A stretch of 64,000 bases of DNA, from assembly GCF_000213555.1 (NCBI RefSeq), contig NZ_GL891985.1, positions 182,618 to 246,617 on the forward strand, read 5' to 3'. Of this stretch, positions 1-7,480 are shown piece by piece. Every line of letters starts with the position of its first letter. Position 1 is the first letter of the stretch. Source of the DNA: Dysgonomonas gadei ATCC BAA-286. GTDB taxonomy: Bacteria; Bacteroidota; Bacteroidia; Bacteroidales; Dysgonomonadaceae. The position numbers were made by a program, and so were the translations under genes. The notes below the pieces were generated by a model. It saw only the letters and a list, made by a program, of their open reading frames with translations. It was not told where the DNA came from and did not search any database.

Positions 1-79
1 ACAGAATATCACAAAAGAAATAAGGTAATTTCAGCATAGGATATGACATTCTTATTATAACTTTATCTATATATTATAA

Positions 80-99
80 CCGGCTTATATTAAAGCCGG
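80..99. terminator. Short hairpin, possible terminator of an upstream gene
   Basis: CCGGCTT (80-86) pairs with AAGCCGG (93-99), giving a 7-bp stem with a 6-nt loop. There is no T-run on the plus strand and only a TTATAA stretch on the minus strand. It may end a gene lying outside the window. Weak call. Confidence 0.35.
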
Positions 100-137
100 A
101 AGAGAAAAAGTTACAATAGTAAAAATATGCAATATGT

Positions 138-371
138 GTCAAGTTTGTCAGGTTTTGGATTTCATGTAAGCGCAATTCCGTGTTGTTATGCATTACTTAC
201 AAATATTTCGGTTCATCGGATTTACAATGCAAATGGACGAGAATAAAGTAAAAACAACAAATAAAAAATTATTAAAAAGTGTAACTTTTGTTACCTTTTT
301 GAATTTTCAATTCACTCCCTACAAAGGAAATAATGAAAACAATGCAAAAGTTGTCAAGTTTGTCAAGTTTT
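138..371. repeat. Pair of near-identical 19-bp direct repeats upstream of pbpC
   Basis: GTCAAGTTTGTCAGGTTTT (138-156) and GTCAAGTTTGTCAAGTTTT (353-371) differ at one base and lie 215 bp apart. Each is itself a roughly 10-bp tandem of a TGTCA-based unit. The second copy ends 22 bp before the pbpC start. A related sequence containing TGTCAGGTTTT occurs in inverted orientation near 28.9 kb. I see no convincing gene in 1-393 and no clear promoter. Confidence 0.5.
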
Positions 372-393
372 AACAAGTAAGTAGAAAAGAAAA

Positions 394-2787
394 ATGGTAA
401 CACAATACCTACGAATTATAAAATCTTTCCTTATTCGCCAATGGGAAGGATACAAGGGAGCAAAGAAGAAATACCAAATCGGTATTCCTCTGTGCCTTGT
501 CTTACTTGTATGGTATATATTCTGTCTGCCATCACCACTATTCCATGTACCATACAGCACAGTAGTTTCCGACAGACACGGAGAGTTGCTAGGCGCGCGT
601 ATCGCCAACGATCAGCAATGGCGCTTCCCCACTTCCGACTCCATACCTGATAAATACAAGACCTGTCTGATAGAATTTGAAGACAGACATTTCAACCGCC
701 ACTGGGGCGTAAATCCATTAGCTCTGGCCCGTGCTATAAAACAAAACATCAGTAGCGGACGGATTGTAAGCGGAGCCAGTACTATTACCATGCAAACTAT
801 CCGCCTCTCGCGTAAAGAAAGCCGAACCTTCGGCGAAAAATTCATTGAGATGATCCTGGCCACCCGCCTCGAATTCTCTTATTCGAAAGACGAAATACTT
901 AACCTGTACGCCTCACATGCTCCTATGGGTGGAAATGTAGTAGGTATAGAAGCTGCGTCGTGGCGATACTTCGGACATCAGGCGGCGACTTTGTCCTGGG
1001 CAGAAGCAGCCACCCTTGCAGTACTGCCCAACTCTCCTACCCTGATGCACTTTGGTAAGAACAGAGACAAATTGCTTACTAAAAGAAACAGGCTGTTGGA
1101 GCTATTGTACCAACGGGAGATACTGGATAAGGTGGATTACGAGCTGGCGGCATCCGAACCCCTGCCCTTCCAGCCACATCCCCTGCCACAGGTAGCGCCG
1201 CACCTTGTTACCCGCCTGTATAAAGAACAGGGAGGGAAGCATATAACTGCCACTATAGATAAATCGCAGCAGGAACGTATGGAGTCTGTTCTCAGCCGAT
1301 GGAATGCCGAATTTTCACAAAACGGGATAAAGAATATAGCTGCCATAGTCTTCGACGTAGAAAAGAATGAGGTGGTGGCCTATTGCGGCAATGTAGACTT
1401 CGAAAAAAGCACGTCGGCTAATCAGGTAGATGTGATACAGGCGCCACGCAGTACAGGAAGTATACTGAAACCATTTCTATATTGTGCGATGCTACAGGAA
1501 GGCGAATTACTACCCGACCAGCTACTACCCGATGTACCTATCAACCTGAATGGCTTTGCTCCGAAGAATTTCAGCCTGCAATACGACGGAGCTACACATG
1601 CTTCTGAAGCGCTTGCCCGCTCGCTCAATGTACCGTTTGTTGTTTCGCTGCGCAAATATAGTGTCCCTAAATTCTACAACCTCCTAAAACGGGCAGGAAT
1701 GACTACACTCAACCGCACTGCCGACAACTATGGCCTGTCGCTTATTTTAGGGGGTGCAGAAGGCAAGTTATGGGACATCAGTACCATATATCTTCAAATG
1801 GCTCAACAACTCAATACATACAATCAAGAGGGCCGGTATTATGATATGAAGCAGCCCTCATATATTTTTAATGAGAATAATAACGAAAAGGGAGATCGAA
1901 TCCCTGCTCCATTATTCTCGGCAGGAGCTATCTGGCAAACCTTCGAAGCTCTGACAAACGTAAATCGCCCCGAGGAGATAGACTGGCGCTCTATCCCTTC
2001 TATACAGAAAATAGCATGGAAAACGGGAACCAGTTTTGGTTTCCGCGATGGATGGGCAGTAGGTATCAGCCCCAAATACGTTGTAGGGGTATGGGTGGGA
2101 AACTCTGACGGAGAAGGCCGTCCGGGACTTACAGGTGCGCGCACAGCAGGTATGGTGATGTTCGACATATTCAATGTCCTGCCGCAAAGCCGTTGGTTTG
2201 CCAGACCGGAGAATGATCTTGTAAGAGTCGAAATATGCCACGAAAGCGGCTGCCTGAAAAGTGTGAACTGTCCCGATACAGAGACTGATACGGTATGGGT
2301 AAGCAAAAAAGGGCTGAACGGCGCGGTTTGCCCTTATCACAAGCTAGTACATTTATCCGAAGATATGAAGTATCAGGTATATGACGAATGCGCAGGTAAA
2401 AGGGGCATTATCCATACTTCATGGTTTATACTGCCTCCGTCGTGGGAATGGTATTACAAAGAGCAACACCCGGCATACCGTCCGTTGCCTCCGTATTCAC
2501 CCGAGTGCAGAGAAGATTCTGACATAAGGCTGATGGAGTTTATCTATCCTTTCCCGAATGCAATCATTAGCTTACCGAAGCAATTGGATGGCACTCCCGG
2601 CCAGTTGGTTTTCGAACTGGCTCACCGTTCTCCGCAAAACCGGGTATTCTGGCATCTGGATGGACAATATATCGGAGAAACTAAAGGGTTCCATAAAATG
2701 GAGTATAGTCCGGCTAAGGGAGAGCACCATTTGATAGCTGTTGATGAAAGCGGAGAAAGTATTTCGGTAAAATTTTCAATAAAATGA
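394..2787 (+). CDS. pbpC: Penicillin-binding protein 1C (bifunctional glycosyltransferase/transpeptidase)
   Basis: Inner-membrane peptidoglycan synthase: the first domain polymerises lipid II and the second is a penicillin-binding transpeptidase. The 797-aa length is normal for PBP1C. A cytoplasmic tail is followed by one membrane anchor (about residues 29-46). The GT51 domain has the catalytic EDRHF motif (Glu96) and GASTITMQ (127-134). The transpeptidase domain has the SxxK serine in GSILK (Ser356, Lys359), SLN (410-412) and KTGT (543-546). The last roughly 90 residues match the PBP1C-specific C-terminal domain, which separates it from PBP1A. In many bacteria pbpC follows an alpha-2-macroglobulin gene; that position lies outside the window. 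No convincing terminator follows. Confidence 0.95.
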   Translation: MVTQYLRIIKSFLIRQWEGYKGAKKKYQIGIPLCLVLLVWYIFCLPSPLFHVPYSTVVSDRHGELLGARIANDQQWRFPTSDSIPDKYKTCLIEFEDRHFNRHWGVNPLALARAIKQNISSGRIVSGASTITMQTIRLSRKESRTFGEKFIEMILATRLEFSYSKDEILNLYASHAPMGGNVVGIEAASWRYFGHQAATLSWAEAATLAVLPNSPTLMHFGKNRDKLLTKRNRLLELLYQREILDKVDYELAASEPLPFQPHPLPQVAPHLVTRLYKEQGGKHITATIDKSQQERMESVLSRWNAEFSQNGIKNIAAIVFDVEKNEVVAYCGNVDFEKSTSANQVDVIQAPRSTGSILKPFLYCAMLQEGELLPDQLLPDVPINLNGFAPKNFSLQYDGATHASEALARSLNVPFVVSLRKYSVPKFYNLLKRAGMTTLNRTADNYGLSLILGGAEGKLWDISTIYLQMAQQLNTYNQEGRYYDMKQPSYIFNENNNEKGDRIPAPLFSAGAIWQTFEALTNVNRPEEIDWRSIPSIQKIAWKTGTSFGFRDGWAVGISPKYVVGVWVGNSDGEGRPGLTGARTAGMVMFDIFNVLPQSRWFARPENDLVRVEICHESGCLKSVNCPDTETDTVWVSKKGLNGAVCPYHKLVHLSEDMKYQVYDECAGKRGIIHTSWFILPPSWEWYYKEQHPAYRPLPPYSPECREDSDIRLMEFIYPFPNAIISLPKQLDGTPGQLVFELAHRSPQNRVFWHLDGQYIGETKGFHKMEYSPAKGEHHLIAVDESGESISVKFSIK

Positions 2788-3068
2788 TTATTTTTTATAA
2801 TGCACAATTATTTGATTATAAACACATTATATGGTTATCATTGAAAAATTGCAATATTTATTCATTTTTTTAAAATTCGTTATGCAACGTTTTACATATT
2901 TAGCCATCTTATAATTGTAGAGTAGTAAAAATACCTACTAGCGAATAGACAGACTTCCCAACCTTACACAGAGTTTTTTTACAAACTACATGGCTTCACA
3001 TTCACATTCGCTACTGATGTGATGTTCTGAAAACAATAGTTCGACAGAAGAGCTAGCTTTTATTAAGC
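2788..3068. other. AT-rich spacer between pbpC and rplQ
   Basis: 281 bp between the convergent ends of pbpC and the ribosomal cluster. It is AT-rich in its first half. I see no ORF with recognisable content, no tRNA and no clear promoter; the only feature nearby is the terminator at its right edge. Confidence 0.5.
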
Positions 3069-3103
3069 AAAAAAAAGTATCCTGAATCCAGGATACTTTT
3101 TTT
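3069..3103. terminator. Strong bidirectional terminator ending the ribosomal protein cluster
   Basis: AAAAAGTATCCTG pairs with CAGGATACTTTTT around an AATC loop, with A-runs on one side and T-runs on the other. It lies 27 bp beyond the rplQ stop codon on the minus strand and would also stop transcription arriving from pbpC. Confidence 0.9.
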
Positions 3104-3129
3104 ATTATATTAAACAAGAGTATAACCTC

Positions 3130-3762
3130 TTATTCTTCAGTCTTTGGCTTCTCTTCTGCAGCAGGAGCCTCAGGAGCCACTTCATCTACTACAGGCAAAG
3201 ATCCCGGAGCAGCTTCTAATGCTTCCACTTCTTCCACAACCGGTGCTTCAGGAGCAACTACATCTTTAGCTTTCGCTTTAGGAGCCGCAGCGCCTTTAGC
3301 AGCAGTTTCAGGTTGGTCCGCAGCCTTCTTAGATCTACGGGTTCTACCTTTCGATGCAGCTTTCTTCTCCTTCAACATATTTTCGTTATAGTCTACCAAT
3401 TCGATAAAACACATAGATGCATTATCACCCAAACGGTTACCTGTTTTGATGATACGGGTGTATCCTCCCGGGCGATCAGCTACTTTCTGAGATATGTTCT
3501 GGAACAACTCAGTTATGGCAGCCTTAGTCTGATTGCTGTTTATCTTAAGATCCTGGAAAACCAGACGTCTCGAATGTGTTGTATCTTCTTTCGATTTTGT
3601 AATCATCGGCTCTATAACCTTCTTCAAAGCCTTCGCTTTGGCCACGGTCGTAAAGATACGTTTATTAGGGCTCATGATCAAAGATACACACATATTAGCC
3701 AGCATGGCATTTCTGTGTGAGCTGGTACGCCCTAAATGATTAAATTTTTTATTATGTCTCAT
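3130..3762 (-). CDS. rplQ: 50S ribosomal protein L17 with long acidic/Ala-Pro tail
   Basis: Large-subunit protein next to the peptide exit tunnel. The first roughly 125 residues (from MRHNKKFNHLGRTSSHR through the ELVDYNE segment) are the conserved L17 fold. A Lys-rich linker and about 50 residues rich in Ala, Pro, Glu and Val follow, giving 210 aa against about 120-130 in E. coli. C-terminal extensions of L17 are known in Bacteroidetes; this one looks disordered and acidic at the end. Last gene of the cluster, 8 nt after rpoA and just before the terminator. Confidence 0.97.
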   Translation of the reverse strand: MRHNKKFNHLGRTSSHRNAMLANMCVSLIMSPNKRIFTTVAKAKALKKVIEPMITKSKEDTTHSRRLVFQDLKINSNQTKAAITELFQNISQKVADRPGGYTRIIKTGNRLGDNASMCFIELVDYNENMLKEKKAASKGRTRRSKKAADQPETAAKGAAAPKAKAKDVVAPEAPVVEEVEALEAAPGSLPVVDEVAPEAPAAEEKPKTEE

Positions 3763-3770
3763 GTCGCTTA

Positions 3771-4763
3771 CTAATCTTTATCTAATTTATATTTAGAAAT
3801 ATCCATACCGAAAGACAGGCTCAGGCTATCCAATAGTTCATCAAGCTCGGTAAGTGATTTCTTACCAAAGTTTCTGAATTTAAGAAGGTCATTCTTATTG
3901 AATTGCACTAATTCACCCAGTGTTTCTACCTCTGCCGACTTCAAACAGTTAAGAGCACGAACCGAAAGGTTCATATCAGATAACTTAGTCTTAAGCAGCT
4001 GACGCATATGCAGAATTTCTTCATCGAATTCTTCGTTTCCATCTACTTCGCTTTGTTCAAGGAGAATCTTCTCATCAGAGAACAACATAAAGTGGTGGAT
4101 AAGAATCTTTGCAGCTTCTTTCAATGCATCCTTTGGATGAATAGATCCGTCGGTTGCTATTTCTATAACAAGTTTCTCATAGTCCGTTTTTTGTTCTACA
4201 CGATAGTTTTCTATCGAATATTTTACATTACGGATGGGAGTATAAATAGAATCAATAGCTATAACATTAACATCGTCGGACAGATTGCGATTTTCATCAG
4301 CAGGTACGTATCCACGGCCTTTGTTAATATTCAATTCGATTTGGAAGCTTGCGTTCTTGTCTAAATGACAGATTTCCAAGTCAGGGTTCAATACTTCAAA
4401 TCCTGACAGATGCTTTCCAATATCTCCAGCTTTGAATACTTCGGCACCTGAGACTGTAATACTCACCTTCTCGTTTTCGATCTCTTCTACTATCTGCTTG
4501 AAACGTACTTGTTTCAGATTCAGAATGATATTTGTAACATCTTCTATAACACCCGGTACGGTGGCAAATTCATGTTCAACACCGTCGATTTTTATAGAAG
4601 TGATAGCAAAACCTTCAAGAGATGAAAGCAGAATACGGCGTAAAGCATTACCAACGGTAATACCATATCCGGGTTCTAAGGGACGAAATTCGAATTTTCC
4701 GAAGAAATCGTCCGCTTCTAACATCAATACTTTATCCGGTTTTTGAAATGCTAATATAGCCAT
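3771..4763 (-). CDS. rpoA: DNA-directed RNA polymerase subunit alpha
   Basis: Assembles the RNA polymerase core and contacts upstream promoter DNA. 330 aa, the standard length. The N-terminal dimerisation domain (about 1-235) has GYGITVGNALRRILLSS. The C-terminal domain (about 255-320) carries the helix-hairpin-helix segment LRNFGKKSLTELDELL-like (here KFRNFGKKSLTELDELL). It sits between rpsD (8 nt upstream) and rplQ, the usual alpha-operon order. Confidence 0.98.
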   Translation of the reverse strand: MAILAFQKPDKVLMLEADDFFGKFEFRPLEPGYGITVGNALRRILLSSLEGFAITSIKIDGVEHEFATVPGVIEDVTNIILNLKQVRFKQIVEEIENEKVSITVSGAEVFKAGDIGKHLSGFEVLNPDLEICHLDKNASFQIELNINKGRGYVPADENRNLSDDVNVIAIDSIYTPIRNVKYSIENYRVEQKTDYEKLVIEIATDGSIHPKDALKEAAKILIHHFMLFSDEKILLEQSEVDGNEEFDEEILHMRQLLKTKLSDMNLSVRALNCLKSAEVETLGELVQFNKNDLLKFRNFGKKSLTELDELLDSLSLSFGMDISKYKLDKD

Positions 4764-4771
4764 GAATTTAA

Positions 4772-5380
4772 TTAATTTTTAGAATACAACTCTACGATCA
4801 ACTGCTCTTTAATGTTTTCAGGGATATCTGCTCTTTCAGGCAGGTGAAGAAACTTACCTGTCATAGATGCTGCATCCCATTCGATCCAAGGGTATTTGCT
4901 ATGGTTAAACCCAGACAATGCTTCACTTACTACTTCGAGAGATTTTGATTTCTCACGAACTGCGATCAATTGTCCCGGCTTGATTGTATAAGACGGAATA
5001 TTCACGACTGAGCCATCCACTGTAATGTGGCGGTGAGATACAAGCTGACGGGCAGCTGCTCTCGTAGGTGCTATTCCAAGACGGAAAACGATGTTATCCA
5101 ATCTTGATTCCAACATTTGAAGCAACACTTCACCTGTGATACCACGTGATGAAAGCGCTTTGTCAAACATATTACGGAATTGTCTTTCAAGCACACCATA
5201 TGTGTATTTTGCTTTTTGCTTTTCACGCAATTGAATACCGTACTCCGACGATTTTTTCTTCCTTCCGTTCCCGTGTTGTCCGGGAGGATAGTTCTTTTTA
5301 GAAAGAACTTTGTCAGGTCCGAATATTGGCTCTCCGAATTTACGGGCGATTTTTGATTTTGGTCCAGTATATCTTGCCAT
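4772..5380 (-). CDS. rpsD: 30S ribosomal protein S4 (zinc-free form)
   Basis: Primary 16S rRNA-binding assembly protein, and the autoregulator of the alpha operon in bacteria where this has been studied. 202 aa. The N-terminus (MARYTGPKSKIARKFG) has no cysteines, so this is the form without a zinc site. The S4 RNA-binding domain is seen around LESRLDNIVFRLGIAPTRAAARQ. It is preceded by a 109-nt spacer, long for this tightly packed cluster, that contains a candidate pseudoknot. Confidence 0.98.
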   Translation of the reverse strand: MARYTGPKSKIARKFGEPIFGPDKVLSKKNYPPGQHGNGRKKKSSEYGIQLREKQKAKYTYGVLERQFRNMFDKALSSRGITGEVLLQMLESRLDNIVFRLGIAPTRAAARQLVSHRHITVDGSVVNIPSYTIKPGQLIAVREKSKSLEVVSEALSGFNHSKYPWIEWDAASMTGKFLHLPERADIPENIKEQLIVELYSKN

Positions 5381-5411
5381 TTCTTTTCTAATTAATAATT
5401 GATGAAAGCTG

Positions 5412-5491
5412 AAATTGTGCAGCCGCGATTACAGAGAGGGTAAACTTGCAATCAAAATCACAATTTAAGTTCCAAATTTAAAATTTTGATT
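5412..5491 (-). promoter_or_regulatory. Candidate H-type pseudoknot in the rpsK-rpsD spacer (putative S4 leader)
   Basis: Reading the mRNA (minus strand), stem 1 pairs AATCAAAAT (5491-5483) with ATTTTGATT (5458-5450), 9 bp. Stem 2 pairs AAATTGTG (5466-5459) with CACAATTT (5419-5412), 8 bp. The 5' strand of stem 2 lies in the loop of stem 1 and abuts its 3' strand with no intervening base, the geometry of a coaxially stacked H-type pseudoknot. It ends 31 nt before the rpsD start, and stem 1 includes bases of the rpsK stop codon. Pairings are seen in the sequence; regulation by S4 is inferred. Confidence 0.5.
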
Positions 5492-5879
5492 AAACTCTTC
5501 TGTGTTTTGGAGGACGGCATCCGTTGTGAGGAAGCGGAGTAACGTCAACGATTTCTGTTACTTCTATTCCTGCTGCATGGATAGTACGGATAGCAGACTC
5601 ACGTCCGTTGCCCGGTCCTTTTACATACACTTTTACTTTTCTCAATCCTAAGTCAAATGCAACTTTAGCACAATCTGATGCTGCCATTTGAGCTGCGTAC
5701 GGGGTGTTCTTCTTTGAACTTCTGAAACCCATTTTCCCTGCCGAAGACCAGCTGATTACCTGGCCATCGCTGTTTGTAATCGAAATAATGATATTGTTGA
5801 AAGAAGAATGCACATGAGCTTGTCCTGTAGCATCCACTTTAACGTTTCTCTTTTTCGCTGCGACTGTTTTCTTTGCCAT
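5490..5879 (-). CDS. rpsK: 30S ribosomal protein S11
   Basis: Platform protein of the small subunit, near the mRNA exit and the 3' end of 16S rRNA. 129 aa, family length. Recognised by HVHSSFNNIIISITNSDGQ, KVYVKGPGNGRESAIR and the C-terminal TPLPHNGCRPPKHRRV. Begins 10 nt after rpsM; its stop codon overlaps the first stem of the candidate pseudoknot that precedes rpsD. Confidence 0.98.
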   Translation of the reverse strand: MAKKTVAAKKRNVKVDATGQAHVHSSFNNIIISITNSDGQVISWSSAGKMGFRSSKKNTPYAAQMAASDCAKVAFDLGLRKVKVYVKGPGNGRESAIRTIHAAGIEVTEIVDVTPLPHNGCRPPKHRRV

Positions 5880-5889
5880 ATCAAATTAA

Positions 5890-6270
5890 TTATTTTGTAG
5901 CTTTTTTCTTGTTAGCAACAGTTTTCTTTCTACCCTTACGTGTACGGGCATTATTTTTAGTACTCTGACCTCTCAAAGGTAGACCGATACGGTGACGGAT
6001 ACCTCTGTAACAGCCTATATCCATCAATCGCTTGATATTGAGCTGTACTTCCGAACGCAAGTCCCCTTCTACTTTAAACTGGGCAGCGATAATTTCACGC
6101 ACTTTACCTGCCTGATCATCATTCCAGTCTTTTACTTTGACATCTTTGTCTATTCCTGCTTCAGCAAGGATTTTGTTAGCAGAACTACGTCCGATACCAT
6201 AAATGTATGTCAAGGCTATCTCGCCTCTTTTATTTTGTGGTAAATCGACACCAACTATTCTTATTGCCAT
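5890..6270 (-). CDS. rpsM: 30S ribosomal protein S13
   Basis: Head protein of the small subunit that contacts the P-site tRNA and forms bridges to the large subunit. 126 aa. Typical motifs are MAIRIVGVDLPQNKRGEIALTYIYGIG, DIGCYRGIRHRIGLPLRGQSTKNNARTRKG-type residues (about 86-115) and a basic tail. First of the rpsM-rpsK-rpsD-rpoA-rplQ segment. Confidence 0.98.
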   Translation of the reverse strand: MAIRIVGVDLPQNKRGEIALTYIYGIGRSSANKILAEAGIDKDVKVKDWNDDQAGKVREIIAAQFKVEGDLRSEVQLNIKRLMDIGCYRGIRHRIGLPLRGQSTKNNARTRKGRKKTVANKKKATK

Positions 6271-6303
6271 ATATTTTTTCGATTAATTTGCAAAATTAAT
6301 AAA

Positions 6304-6420
6304 TTATCCCTGACGTTGTTTGTACTTAGGATTTTTTTTGTTAATAACGTATAAGCGTCCTTTTCTTCTGACAATTTTGCAATCAGCAGTACGCTTCTTC
6401 AATGATGCTCTTACTTTCAT
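6304..6420 (-). CDS. rpmJ: 50S ribosomal protein L36, zinc ligands mostly lost
   Basis: 38-aa protein starting MKVRASLKKRTADCK and ending NPKYKQRQG, located between infA and rpsM where rpmJ is expected. The classical L36 zinc site uses Cys11, Cys14, Cys27 and His33. Here these positions are Thr11, Cys14, Asn27 and Tyr33, so only one ligand remains and zinc cannot bind in the usual way. It is therefore the C-minus form of L36. Confidence 0.96.
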   Translation of the reverse strand: MKVRASLKKRTADCKIVRRKGRLYVINKKNPKYKQRQG

Positions 6421-6431
6421 ATGTTTGTTTT

Positions 6432-6650
6432 TTATTTGTATCTGAATGAAATCCGTCCTTTTGATAAATCATAGGGTGACATTTCCACACGTACTCTATC
6501 TCCCGGAAGTATTTTGATATAGTGCATACGCATCTTTCCTGAGATGTGCGCTGTTATTTCATGTCCGTTTTCAAGTTCGACACGAAACATTGCGTTCGAT
6601 AGTGCTTCTACGATCACTCCGTCTTGTTCTATTGCTGCCTGTTTAGCCAT
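6432..6650 (-). CDS. infA: Translation initiation factor IF-1
   Basis: 72 aa, the standard IF-1 length: a single OB fold that occupies the ribosomal A site during initiation. Recognised by QDGVIVEALSNAMFRVELENGHEITAHISGKMRMHYIKILPGDRVRVE. 11 nt upstream of rpmJ and 18 nt after map. Confidence 0.98.
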   Translation of the reverse strand: MAKQAAIEQDGVIVEALSNAMFRVELENGHEITAHISGKMRMHYIKILPGDRVRVEMSPYDLSKGRISFRYK

Positions 6651-6668
6651 ATATATAATAAAAGGTTT

Positions 6669-7469
6669 TTAAATTGCGTTATTTCCTAAAACAGCTTCTA
6701 CAAATTCAAATGTAGATAAAATATCAGCTTTACCCTGACGAATAGCCACAGTATGCTCGAAGTGGGCCGAGGGTTTACGATCACGGGTTCTGATAGTCCA
6801 ACCATCGCTTTCGAAAACAACATTTTTGCTTCCCATGTTAATCATCGGCTCTATTGCTATACACATCCCTTTTTTGAGTAAGGGACCTGTACCCCGTCTG
6901 CCATAGTTAGGAACTTCAGGCGCTTCATGCATCTTACGTCCTATACCATGTCCTACCAGTTCGCGAACGACCGAATAACCACGCTTCTCACAATATGTCT
7001 GAACGGCATCACCGATATCGCCTATGCGATTACCATCTACAGCCTTTTCTATTCCTTTATAAAGAGCCTCTTTCGTTGCCCTAAGCAAAGCCTTCACGTC
7101 TTCTGCTACTTCTCCTACACAAAATGTATAGGCTGAATCACCGCAAAATCCGTTTTTCTCTGTACCACAATCGACAGAAATAATATCACCGTCTTTAAGA
7201 ACATAGTCTGTTGGAAATCCATGCACAACCTGTTCATTAACTGAAGCACAAATTGCACCCGGAAAATCCACAGCGCCCGGAGCACCCTTATATCCCAAGA
7301 AAGAAGGTCTGGCTCCATGATCCTGTATAAATTCTTTTGCAATTTTATCTAATTGAGCCGGAGTAACCCCCGGTTTTATATGCTTTGCCATTTCGCCCAA
7401 GGTCATACCTACAAGGCGATTGGCTTCGCGCATCAATTCGATCTCTTCGTCTGTTTTCAGAAATATCAT
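6669..7469 (-). CDS. map: Methionine aminopeptidase, type I
   Basis: Removes the initiator methionine from nascent proteins at the ribosome. 266 aa. All five metal ligands of the pita-bread fold are visible: Asp100 (ISVDCG), Asp111 (CGDSAYTF), His174 (GHGIG), Glu207 (IEPMI) and Glu238 (FEHTVA). His83 in VVHGFP is the usual substrate-contacting histidine. Lies between secY and infA; adk, which often precedes map in other phyla, is absent. Confidence 0.98.
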   Translation of the reverse strand: MIFLKTDEEIELMREANRLVGMTLGEMAKHIKPGVTPAQLDKIAKEFIQDHGARPSFLGYKGAPGAVDFPGAICASVNEQVVHGFPTDYVLKDGDIISVDCGTEKNGFCGDSAYTFCVGEVAEDVKALLRATKEALYKGIEKAVDGNRIGDIGDAVQTYCEKRGYSVVRELVGHGIGRKMHEAPEVPNYGRRGTGPLLKKGMCIAIEPMINMGSKNVVFESDGWTIRTRDRKPSAHFEHTVAIRQGKADILSTFEFVEAVLGNNAI

Positions 7470-7480
7470 TTATAACCTCC

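Noticed and set aside
188..373. 61-codon plus-strand ORF before pbpC
   Set aside because: Its residues come from the repeat and AT-rich DNA (VTFVTF, VKFVKF); no protein-like features and no promoter.
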